From NCBI GenBank assembly GCA_017473015.1, contig JAFUNP010000012.1, positions 1 through 64,000 of the forward strand: DNA of 64,000 nucleotides, read 5' to 3'. The stretch comes from Oscillospiraceae bacterium (lineage in GTDB: Bacteria > Bacillota > Clostridia > Oscillospirales > Ruminococcaceae). Within the stretch, counting starts at the first letter, position 1, and each line of letters opens with the position of its first letter. Shown piece by piece: positions 1-6,568 of this stretch. Below the pieces are notes generated by a model that was given only the letters and a program-made list of their open reading frames with translations, ran no database searches and had not been told where the DNA came from. The position numbers and the translations under genes are program-made.

Positions 1-1044
1 CTGGATTCGCTCCGTGGCCTGGGAGAAATACTGCAGTATGGTGCAGGCGGTATTCGTCTGGAGCAGATGAACAGCCGCAGTGATGACCTGTCCCGTGTAG
101 AAAAGAGAATGAAGAGTATTACAGGTCATAATATGGCTGTGACAAATGCTGTTATTCTTGTATTTGACCTGATTATGCTGTTTTACGGTTCTGTGCTGGT
201 GCAGAACGGCAGTCTGACATTTGATGGCATGATTATATCCTTTGTGGCCCTTATCAGCTCTTTTGGCCCGGTTATTGCGCTGTCCAACCTGGGCAGCACT
301 CTGCAAAACACTTTTGCAGCAGGCGGCCGAGTACTGGATATTCTGGATGAAATTCCTGTGGTGGAAGAACAGACAGCAGGTTGTGACATAGTTTTTGACG
401 GCGCAAAGGCCGAAAATGTGACCTTTGCATACAACGACGAAGAAATTCTGTCTGATTTTTCTGTGGATATTTCAAAAGATAAAATCACAGGCATTGTGGG
501 TAAATCCGGCAGCGGTAAATCCACACTGCTGAAGCTGTTGATGCGCTTCTGGGATACAGACAGGGGCAGTATCAGAATTTCTGATGAAGATATTAAAAAT
601 ATAAACACATATAGTCTTCGCACAGCGGAAAGCTATATGACACAGCAGACATATCTGTTCCATGATACAGTGGCAAACAATCTGCGTATTGCAAAACAGG
701 ATGCCACAGATGAAGAAATTATTGCGGCTTGCAAAAAGGCATCTGTGCATGATTTTATAATGAGTCTGGAAAACGGTTATGAAACAGTAGTCGGTGAACT
801 GGGCAGCACACTTTCCGGAGGCGAAAGACAGCGACTTGGTCTGGCTATGGCGTTTCTGCACGATGCACCGTTTATGCTGCTGGATGAACCTACCAGCAAT
901 CTGGACAGTCTGAATGAAGCTATTATCCTCAAATCACTTCATCAGCAAAAACAGGGGAAAACAGTAGTGCTTGTTTCACACCGACAGTCCACTATGAAGA
1001 TTGCAGACAATATTTACAATGTGGAAAAGGGCAGGTTGAGCTGA
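1..1044 (+). CDS. ABC transporter, fused permease/ATP-binding half-transporter (CydC-like), 5' truncated by the window
   Basis: The reading frame is open from base 1, so the true start lies upstream and only the last 347 residues are present. An ATG at 67 is internal. Two hydrophobic segments of the transmembrane domain remain, followed by a complete nucleotide-binding domain: Walker A GKSGSGKST, the signature LSGGERQR, Walker B MLLDEPTS and the switch His in LVSHR. Membrane exporters of this type work as dimers, usually with a second half-transporter encoded just upstream. The similarity is to the CydC/CydD branch, but the substrate cannot be told from sequence. It overlaps the following YgbA-type gene by one base, so both are in one operon. 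Confidence 0.85.
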   Translation: MDSLRGLGEILQYGAGGIRLEQMNSRSDDLSRVEKRMKSITGHNMAVTNAVILVFDLIMLFYGSVLVQNGSLTFDGMIISFVALISSFGPVIALSNLGSTLQNTFAAGGRVLDILDEIPVVEEQTAGCDIVFDGAKAENVTFAYNDEEILSDFSVDISKDKITGIVGKSGSGKSTLLKLLMRFWDTDRGSIRISDEDIKNINTYSLRTAESYMTQQTYLFHDTVANNLRIAKQDATDEEIIAACKKASVHDFIMSLENGYETVVGELGSTLSGGERQRLGLAMAFLHDAPFMLLDEPTSNLDSLNEAIILKSLHQQKQGKTVVLVSHRQSTMKIADNIYNVEKGRLS

Positions 1045-1394
1045 TGAGTAAGACAATAGAAAGCAAAAGAGAAAAAGAAAAATATGTTGTAGGGCAGATG
1101 ATACAGTTGTATTGCCGAAAAAACCATGGGCACAAAAAAGACCTGTGCCCTGAGTGCCGGCGGCTGAAGGCGTATGCAGAACAGCGCAGCGACAAATGCC
1201 CTTTCATGGAAAGCAAAACCTTCTGTTCCAACTGCAAGGTACATTGTTATAAACAGGATATGAGAGATAAAATCAGACGGGTCATGAGATTTTCAGGACC
1301 GAGAATGATTTTTTATCATCCTGTCCTGGCAGTCAGTCATCTGATTGAAAGCAAAAAAGAGAAAAAACGAATGGAGAAAGAAAATGAACATTAA
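1044..1394 (+). CDS. YgbA family (nitrous oxide-stimulated promoter) protein
   Basis: This 116-residue, Cys-rich, basic protein matches the YgbA_NO family: cysteines near the N-terminus (YCRKN, CPECRR), the middle (KCPF, FCSNCKVHCY) and a C-terminal segment RRVMRFSGPRMIFYHP. Enterobacterial YgbA is controlled by the NO sensor NsrR and is linked to protection of iron-sulfur metabolism under nitrosative stress; the role here is inferred from that. The ATG overlaps the TGA of the ABC transporter gene, and the end overlaps the YbaN gene by 11 bases, so the three genes are translationally coupled. The cysteines suggest a metal or Fe-S site, which is not proven. Confidence 0.8.
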   Translation: MSKTIESKREKEKYVVGQMIQLYCRKNHGHKKDLCPECRRLKAYAEQRSDKCPFMESKTFCSNCKVHCYKQDMRDKIRRVMRFSGPRMIFYHPVLAVSHLIESKKEKKRMEKENEH

Positions 1395-1764
1395 AAAATC
1401 TGTTTTTGTTGTTGTAGGCTGCATTTCACTGGCGCTGGGCACACTGGGAATAGTACTGCCATTACTGCCTACAGTACCACTGTATCTGTTGACTGCATAC
1501 TGCTTTGCACGCAGCAGTGAAAGACTGCACACCTGGTTTATAAACACTGACCTTTATAAAAACAACCTGGAAAGCTATGTGAAAGGCGAGGGTATGACCG
1601 TTAAAACCAAGGTGAGAATTATGGCCACTGTAACGGCTATGATGTCTGTGGGTTTCATTATGATGGATGAAGTTCCTGTTGCAAGAATGTTTCTTGCGGC
1701 TGTGTGGGTTTTCCATGTGTTATACTTTGTTCTGAAGGTTAAAACTATCAAAGTAACTGAATAA
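1384..1764 (+). CDS. YbaN family (DUF454) small membrane protein
   Basis: A 126-residue protein with about four hydrophobic segments and the family hallmark GTLGIVLPLLPTVPLYLLTAYCFARSS near the N-terminus (split here only as a description of residues ~17-43). The start at 1384 is preferred over the upstream in-frame ATG at 1345 because a GGAGAAAG ribosome binding site lies just before it. DUF454 proteins are inner-membrane proteins of unknown function, often found beside YgbA-type or haem/ABC-exporter genes in Clostridia. It is the last gene of the operon and is followed by a strong terminator. Confidence 0.8.
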   Translation: MNIKKSVFVVVGCISLALGTLGIVLPLLPTVPLYLLTAYCFARSSERLHTWFINTDLYKNNLESYVKGEGMTVKTKVRIMATVTAMMSVGFIMMDEVPVARMFLAAVWVFHVLYFVLKVKTIKVTE

Positions 1765-1773
1765 AAAAACTGA

Positions 1774-1799
1774 GGCCGCCTGTACGGGCGGCCTTTATC
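1774..1799 (+). terminator. Rho-independent terminator after the ABC/ygbA/ybaN operon
   Basis: A 7-bp GC-rich stem GGCCGCC / GGCGGCC (1774-1780 with 1787-1793) closes a 6-base loop and is followed by TTTATCT. It lies ten bases after the ybaN stop. Confidence 0.8.
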
Positions 1800-1858
1800 T
1801 GTACAATATATAATAATATGATATAATATATATAAGATTTCTGAATTGGCTGTTAGTT

Positions 1859-2026
1859 ATGAAAAAATATTAAAAAAGAATTATTGCGTTGCTGGATGCG
1901 ATTGCATTTATTTCGGCCGCTGGTTTTGCAGACTATGGTCAGCAGAAGGGGGGACGGCCAGCGGACGGTTTCTTCCCGGTGGCAGCAGGAGGAAACAGTA
2001 AAATTAATTATTGGTATGGTTTTTGA
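1859..2026 (+). pseudogene. Possible remnant of a secreted small protein
   Basis: The gap between 1800 and 2030 holds no intact gene. Reading from the ATG at 1859, codon 5 is TAA and the frame then continues to a TGA at 2024. After the stop it reads KRIIALLDAIAFISAAGFA, which looks like the hydrophobic core and Ala-x-Ala end of a signal peptide, then a short Gly-rich tail. No good ribosome binding site precedes it. It could be a decayed secreted-protein gene or chance; the resemblance to a signal peptide is the only evidence. Confidence 0.25.
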
Positions 2027-2029
2027 TTA

Positions 2030-2063
2030 AAAAAAGCGGAAACTTATTATAAAGTTTCCGCTT
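2030..2063 (-). terminator. Terminator of the Spo0A-like gene
   Basis: A 12-bp perfect stem AAGCGGAAACTT / AAGTTTCCGCTT (2034-2045 with 2052-2063) ends in a run of T on the minus strand (A-run at 2030-2035 on the plus strand). It lies just beyond the minus-strand stop at 2070. Confidence 0.85.
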
Positions 2064-2069
2064 TCAATT

Positions 2070-2822
2070 TTAGCTCATCTTTTCAAAGGTAATAGTATTT
2101 CTTACTATATCAGAGACATATGCGATAAATTCACTGTTTGATGGTTTTATATAATTCAGTGCATAATATGAAAAATACATTTCCTTTACTTCCATGGAAG
2201 CACGGTTCCAGGCAGTTTCCACCGCAGTCCTTATGGAACGCTCTACTCTGGATGCAGTAGTATTGAATTCCCGTGCTATTTCCGGATACAGCTTTTTGGT
2301 AACATTATTTATATAGCCGGGATGTGCGATTACCAGTTTTATCGCCATGTGAACATAATTGTACCCCTTCAGATGTGACGGCATTTCAAATTTATGCAGC
2401 AGGCGGGAAATATACATGTCTATGACCGATGTATTTACATTCAGATTTCCTGGTTTGAATATAGATAATATTCGGTCATATACAGTTTCAGGTGAGTATG
2501 GTTTTATAAAATAATAGTTGAACCCGGCGGCCAGTGTCCGTTTTATAATATCATCATTGTCATAAGAAGACGCAATCAAAAACAATTCAGGTGGATTTTC
2601 CAGGACAGATGCTTTTTCTTTTACAGAAATAGCATCAAATTCGCTCATAAACACATCACACATGACAACATCAGGCGTGTATTTTCTGATGCAATCCAGT
2701 AAAGTCTTGCCATTTTTGGCACAAAAATAAATTTCCACAGACTTATGTGAAAAATAATCGCGCATGCTTTCAATAATCCGTTCATTTTGTTCGGATAAAA
2801 GTATTTTGATAGTATTTGCCAT
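2070..2822 (-). CDS. spo0A: Spo0A-like sporulation response regulator with a divergent receiver domain
   Basis: 250 residues. Residues 4-120 form a receiver domain with the phosphoacceptor Asp56 (VVMCDVFMS) and the conserved Lys in YFIKPYSPE. The C-terminal third is a typical Spo0A effector domain with the recognition region LYPEIAREFNTTASRVERS and the conserved tail PSNSEFIAY. The family controls entry into sporulation by binding 0A boxes when phosphorylated. The acidic pair that binds Mg2+ in Bacillus (ADDN) is replaced by SEQN, so phosphorylation may be altered. The start at 2822 is chosen for its GGAG site; an upstream ATG at 2867 lacks one. The gene stands alone, without the usual spoIVB neighbour, and has a candidate 0A box upstream. 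A second, canonical Spo0A elsewhere is possible. Confidence 0.85.
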   Translation of the reverse strand: MANTIKILLSEQNERIIESMRDYFSHKSVEIYFCAKNGKTLLDCIRKYTPDVVMCDVFMSEFDAISVKEKASVLENPPELFLIASSYDNDDIIKRTLAAGFNYYFIKPYSPETVYDRILSIFKPGNLNVNTSVIDMYISRLLHKFEMPSHLKGYNYVHMAIKLVIAHPGYINNVTKKLYPEIAREFNTTASRVERSIRTAVETAWNRASMEVKEMYFSYYALNYIKPSNSEFIAYVSDIVRNTITFEKMS

Positions 2823-2905
2823 ATCGTTTTCTCCGCTGTAAACAACAGTATAAATAAATTTTAACATTGTGATATTTTGATTTCAATAGGAAAAATGTCG
2901 TATAT

Positions 2906-2912
2906 TGTCGAA
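2906..2912 (+). promoter_or_regulatory. Candidate 0A box (TGTCGAA)
   Basis: The heptamer TGTCGAA is an exact match to the Spo0A binding box. It lies about 85 bases upstream of the spo0A-like start in the divergent region shared with smpB. A one-mismatch copy, TGTCGTA, starts at 2895. This fits autoregulation as known for Bacillus spo0A, but a 7-base site can occur by chance. Confidence 0.45.
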
Positions 2913-2966
2913 AAGTATCGCAAAAATAAAATAATCATCAGAAAAAGTTGTATTTTTCCGCTGTCC

Positions 2967-2995
2967 TTGACAAAGAATAAACGGATGTGTATAAT
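2967..2995 (+). promoter_or_regulatory. Consensus sigma-A promoter for smpB-ssrA
   Basis: TTGACA (2967-2972), a 17-base spacer and TATAAT (2990-2995) form a perfect consensus promoter. The first gene start, smpB, is about 50 bases downstream. Confidence 0.8.
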
Positions 2996-3046
2996 TAAAT
3001 ATCCAGAATAAATTGTCTGAATGAATTCAGGGAAAGGCGGTGGATT

Positions 3047-3499
3047 ATGGGACAGACAATTACAGTGAACCGCGCAGCGCGCCACGAATATTTTGTTCTT
3101 GAAACATACGAAGCCGGTATAGAGCTTTTTGGTACAGAAATCAAATCTATCCGCAATGGCTCTGTAAACCTGAAAGAGGCCTGGGCAGATATACAGAACG
3201 GTGAAGTTTTCGTTTATGGTATGCACATCAGCGCATATGAAAAAGGCAATATATTCAACAAGGATCCTTTCCGTGTGCGCAAATTACTTCTGCACAAAAA
3301 AGAAATAAACAAGCTGATAGGGAAATTAAAGCAGGAAGGTCTGACCTTAATTCCATTATCGCTTTATTTCAAAAAACAGTATGTAAAAGTAGAACTTGGA
3401 CTGTGTAAGGGTAAAAAGCTTTACGACAAGCGTGAAGCTATGGCAAAACGCGATGCAAAGCGTGATATTGACCGTGCCATGAAGGAAAGAATAAGATAA
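3047..3499 (+). CDS. smpB: SsrA-binding protein SmpB
   Basis: 150 residues, the normal SmpB length. It has the family signature [17 protein letters not shown] near residue 30, the ISAYEKGN and [10 protein letters not shown] segments of the OB-fold, and the basic C-terminal tail [16 protein letters not shown] that enters the ribosomal A site. SmpB binds the tRNA-like domain of tmRNA and is needed for trans-translation, which rescues stalled ribosomes. Its partner RNA is encoded 66 bases downstream. The ATG follows a GGGAAAGGCGG site. Confidence 0.97.
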   Translation: MGQTITVNRAARHEYFVLETYEAGIELFGTEIKSIRNGSVNLKEAWADIQNGEVFVYGMHISAYEKGNIFNKDPFRVRKLLLHKKEINKLIGKLKQEGLTLIPLSLYFKKQYVKVELGLCKGKKLYDKREAMAKRDAKRDIDRAMKERIR

Positions 3500-3565
3500 A
3501 AAGGCTATTAATCTTCGTTATGATATAAATAATGTTTCAGAACATTGTTTCACACACCAATACCT

Positions 3566-3911
3566 GGGGGTGTATTGGATTTCGACGGGGAGTTTGCAGC
3601 GAGAGCAGCGGGTAGTGGTGAGGCACCACTTTAAAAGCTTCACAAAAATAAACGCTAATCGTAACGAATTAGTAGCTGCTTAATTAAGTAGCCGTCCTGC
3701 CCGGTTTTCTATCGGCTGGGGTCAGGGCGTCATGCAGATAGAGCACGTGAATCCGGCAAAGCTTTGAGCCGGGTCATGATTTTATGAAGCTACTGATGAT
3801 GCGGCCTGTTTGTTGGCCTGTATCAAAGGGAATGTTATAAATAAACTACGCTCGTAGATACTGTCGTGAATTACTTTTCGGACACGGGTTCAACTCCCGT
3901 CACCTCCACCA
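3566..3911 (+). ncRNA. ssrA: tmRNA (SsrA)
   Basis: The 5' end GGGGGTGTATTGGATTTCGA and 3' end with a TTCAACTCCCGTC T-arm and encoded CCA form the tRNA-Ala-like acceptor domain: GGGGGUG pairs with CACCUCC. The tag reading frame runs 3654-3683 and reads ANRNELVAA then TAA, taking GCT at 3654 as the resume codon by analogy with other tmRNAs. The length of about 346 bases is normal. Trans-translation adds this tag to stalled nascent chains for proteolysis. smpB lies directly upstream. Confidence 0.95.
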
Positions 3912-3915
3912 TAAA

Positions 3916-3947
3916 AGAGTGAAATCTTTGGATTTCGCTCTTTTTTT
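3916..3947 (+). terminator. Terminator of ssrA
   Basis: An 11-bp stem AGAGTGAAATC / GATTTCGCTCT (one G-T wobble) with loop TTTG is followed by TTTTTTT. It starts five bases after the CCA end of tmRNA. Confidence 0.9.
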
Positions 3948-4086
3948 GTGCTGAAATATTATCTGGATACAAGAAAAAAAGTGATTATATGCACATATAT
4001 TTAATATGGTAGTATTTATCTCCATTTCTGCATATAATAAATTCTGAACAAAATATGAATAGATTGTAAATTGTAATTTGCAAAAC

Positions 4087-4115
4087 TTGACATTGATAAG
4101 GTATAGTTTTATAAT
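4087..4115 (+). promoter_or_regulatory. Perfect consensus promoter of the glm operon
   Basis: TTGACA (4087-4092), 17 bases, then TATAAT (4110-4115). Transcription should begin near 4122, leaving a leader of about 130 bases before the first gene. The rest of the ssrA-glmM gap (3948-4086) is AT-rich and shows nothing else. Confidence 0.8.
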
Positions 4116-4140
4116 TTCTACAATAAAACTGGTGGAAAGT

Positions 4141-4199
4141 GCAACTTTTAGTTGCGTAAACTTCAAAGTTTAGTTGATTGAATATACTGAATGTATATT
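4141..4199 (+). promoter_or_regulatory. Three perfect palindromes in the glm operon leader
   Basis: GCAACT-TTT-AGTTGC (4141-4155), TAAACTT-CA-AAGTTTA (4157-4172) and AATATAC-TGAAT-GTATATT (4181-4199) follow one another directly, downstream of the likely transcription start and upstream of the ribosome binding site at 4239. The motif TTTAGTTG occurs twice across the first two. They may be operators for an HTH protein, RNA hairpins, or both. The first downstream product carries an HTH domain, so autoregulation is a reasonable guess. Confidence 0.55.
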
Positions 4200-4251
4200 G
4201 TATCATATATCCGCAGGAAACATTTCTGCAAATGACCAAAGGAGAATTGCT

Positions 4252-5874
4252 ATGACTATTGGTGAAAAAATTACTCATCTGCGCACTGTTGCTAATATGT
4301 CACAGGAAACACTGGCTGACCGACTGTCAGTTTCCAGACAGTCAGTTTCCAAATGGGAAATGGACCAGTCTCTGCCACAGATTGACAAAGTGCTTCAGCT
4401 GTGTGAAATGTTCAATATTTCAACAGATGAGCTTCTGCACGACAAAATTACAATAAATCGTACTAAAAACGGAGAAAAAAGAAAAAATAAATATTTCGGC
4501 ACAGATGGCTTCCGTGGTGAAGCTAATATGAACCTGACTTCTATGCAGGCTTACAAAGTGGGCCGCTTTCTGGGCTGGTACTATTCATCTGCACTGTCCG
4601 GCTGCAAAACACCGGGTTACCGCCCGAAAATCGTTATCGGTAAAGACACCCGCCGCTCCAGCTATATGCTGGAATACTCTATCGTGGCCGGTATCACAGC
4701 TTCCGGTGCAGATGCTTACATGCTGCATGTTACAACTACACCAAGCGTTTCTTATGTTACACGCCAGGATGAATTTGACTGTGGTATTATGATTACAGCT
4801 TCCCACAACCCGTTCTATGACAACGGTATCAAAGTAATCAACAGATATGGTGAAAAGCTTGATGATGACACCACAGCATTTATCGAAGCCTACCTGGATG
4901 GCGCTCTGGATGAACTGGGCGTAAAAGGTGAGGACCTGCCTCTGGCACACAGAGAAAATATAGGCCAGATTGTGGACTATGTTTCCGGCCGAAACAGATA
5001 TGTGGGTTATCTTATTTCCATCGCTTCGCACTCCTACCGTGACCTGAAAATTGGCCTGGACTGTGCAAACGGTGCTTCATGGATGATTGCAAAAGCTGTT
5101 TTTGATGCACTGGGTGCACATACAGTGGTTATCGGCAACGAGCCTAACGGCCTGAACATCAACCTGGGCTGTGGTTCTACCCATATTGAAAAACTGCAGG
5201 CTCTTGTAAAAGAACAGCACCTGGATGTTGGCTTTGCTTTTGACGGTGACACTGACAGATGTATAGCGGTAGACGAAAAAGGCAATGTTGTTGACGGCGA
5301 TGCTATGATGTATATTCTGGCACAGCGTCTGAAAAACCGCGGTATGCTCAACGGCAATACAGTTGTGGCAACTGTTATGTCCAACAGCGGTTTTGTTGCT
5401 TCACTGAAAAAAGCCGGCATTGACTGCGCACAGACAAAAGTAGGCGACCGCTTCGTTTACGAATGTATGCAGGAAAAGAATTATGCACTGGGCGGTGAAC
5501 AGTCAGGCCATATTATCCTGAAAAAATATGCCACTACAGGTGACGGTCTGCTGACAGCTATTATGCTGGCTGAAGAAATGCGCGACAGAAAGAGCTCATT
5601 GTCTGCATTGGCTGAACCTGTAATGCTGTACCCTCAGTATCTGGTGAACCTGAGGGTTAAAGACAAAAATGCTGTAATGGAAGACAGCGCAGTTCTGGAA
5701 TCTGTAAAAGATGTGGAAAAACTTATTGACGGCAACGGCCGTGCACTGTTGCGCCAGAGTGGTACAGAACCTGTTATCCGCGTAATGATTGAAGCTGAAA
5801 CAGATGAACTCTGTCAGAAATACGCCAATATGATTGCTGATGTAATCAGAGAAAGGGGACACTGTAATGAATAA
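4252..5874 (+). CDS. glmM: Fusion of an XRE-type HTH domain to phosphoglucosamine mutase (GlmM-like)
   Basis: 540 residues in one uninterrupted frame. Residues 2-61 are a complete Cro/C1-type HTH (MSQETLADRLSVSRQSVSKW), then a basic linker of about 18 residues, then a full phosphoglucosamine mutase from K80: KYFGTDGFRGE, catalytic Ser184 in TASHNP, metal loop DGDTDR (331-336), sugar-binding GGEQSGH and phosphate-binding RQSGTEP near 501. GlmM converts glucosamine-6-P to glucosamine-1-P for UDP-GlcNAc synthesis. The enzyme normally starts within a few residues of KYFGTDG, at about 450 residues. The start has an AAAGGAG site; an ATG at 4174 has none. No ATG lies at the enzyme boundary, although a GGAG at 4471 may be a relic site. 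It overlaps the next gene by 8 bases. Confidence 0.9.
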   Translation: MTIGEKITHLRTVANMSQETLADRLSVSRQSVSKWEMDQSLPQIDKVLQLCEMFNISTDELLHDKITINRTKNGEKRKNKYFGTDGFRGEANMNLTSMQAYKVGRFLGWYYSSALSGCKTPGYRPKIVIGKDTRRSSYMLEYSIVAGITASGADAYMLHVTTTPSVSYVTRQDEFDCGIMITASHNPFYDNGIKVINRYGEKLDDDTTAFIEAYLDGALDELGVKGEDLPLAHRENIGQIVDYVSGRNRYVGYLISIASHSYRDLKIGLDCANGASWMIAKAVFDALGAHTVVIGNEPNGLNINLGCGSTHIEKLQALVKEQHLDVGFAFDGDTDRCIAVDEKGNVVDGDAMMYILAQRLKNRGMLNGNTVVATVMSNSGFVASLKKAGIDCAQTKVGDRFVYECMQEKNYALGGEQSGHIILKKYATTGDGLLTAIMLAEEMRDRKSSLSALAEPVMLYPQYLVNLRVKDKNAVMEDSAVLESVKDVEKLIDGNGRALLRQSGTEPVIRVMIEAETDELCQKYANMIADVIRERGHCNE

Positions 5875-6535
5875 ACTTGTAAAAACAGCTGACCTGTACG
5901 AATGTAATGTTCCTTACCTGAAAGACCTTTTTGCCGCCAGCGAATATCCATGGGATATGCTTGGAAAAATCAAAGGCCTGTGCAAAGAATTGCTGGAAAC
6001 AGGTATAGAAGATTTTACAGAAATTGAACCGGGTGTTCTGGTGGGCAGAGATGTTACAATTGCAAAAACTGCCACAATCATTCCACCGGCAATCATCGGC
6101 CATGGCACAGAAATCCGTCCTAGTGCTTATCTGAGAGGTAATGTTATCACAGGCGAAAACTGTGTACTGGGTAACTCTTCAGAATTCAAAAACTGTATTC
6201 TGCTGGACAAAGTTCAGGCGCCTCATTACAATTATGTAGGTGACTCTGTGCTGGGTAACAAAGCACATATGGGCGCAGGTTCTATCTGTTCCAACCTGAA
6301 ATCTGACGGCAAAGCAGTAGTAATTCACGGCGATGAAAACTACGAAACAGGCATCCGCAAAATCGGCGGAATCCTGGCAGATGGCGCAGATATCGGCTGC
6401 CAGTGTGTTATAAATCCGGGCACAGTTATCGGCAAACGCACATCTGTTTATCCTCTTACAGCACTGCGCGGTGTTATCCCTGCAGACTGCATTGTAAAAT
6501 CACTTGACAATATTGTAATCAGAAAAGCTGATTAA
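5867..6535 (+). CDS. Left-handed beta-helix acetyltransferase related to the GlmU C-terminal domain
   Basis: 222 residues: a helical N-terminal part of about 50 residues, then hexapeptide repeats. The active-site region of the GlmU acetyltransferase domain is recognisable: PHYNYVGDSVLG corresponds to GHLTYLGDAEIG, keeping the catalytic His and Tyr, and EFKN and GAGSICSN match the neighbouring substrate loops. The likely reaction is acetylation of glucosamine-1-P to GlcNAc-1-P. The nucleotidyltransferase half of GlmU is absent, so a separate uridylyltransferase would be needed. It overlaps the GlmM gene by 8 bases and precedes nagB, which supports an amino-sugar role. Many databases label this family 'UDP-GlcNAc pyrophosphorylase', which the sequence does not justify. 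Confidence 0.75.
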   Translation: MNKLVKTADLYECNVPYLKDLFAASEYPWDMLGKIKGLCKELLETGIEDFTEIEPGVLVGRDVTIAKTATIIPPAIIGHGTEIRPSAYLRGNVITGENCVLGNSSEFKNCILLDKVQAPHYNYVGDSVLGNKAHMGAGSICSNLKSDGKAVVIHGDENYETGIRKIGGILADGADIGCQCVINPGTVIGKRTSVYPLTALRGVIPADCIVKSLDNIVIRKAD

Positions 6536-6568
6536 TTTAAAATATCTGTATCTCAAAGGAGAATTGTT

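Noticed and set aside
3948-4251. glmS-type riboswitch before the glm operon
   Set aside because: No glmS ribozyme core was recognised; the leader is only about 130 bases and holds simple palindromes.
4252-5874. HTH-GlmM as an assembly or frameshift artefact
   Set aside because: The frame is continuous without stops, the HTH has its own good ribosome binding site, and no start codon exists at the enzyme boundary. Resequencing would still be worthwhile.
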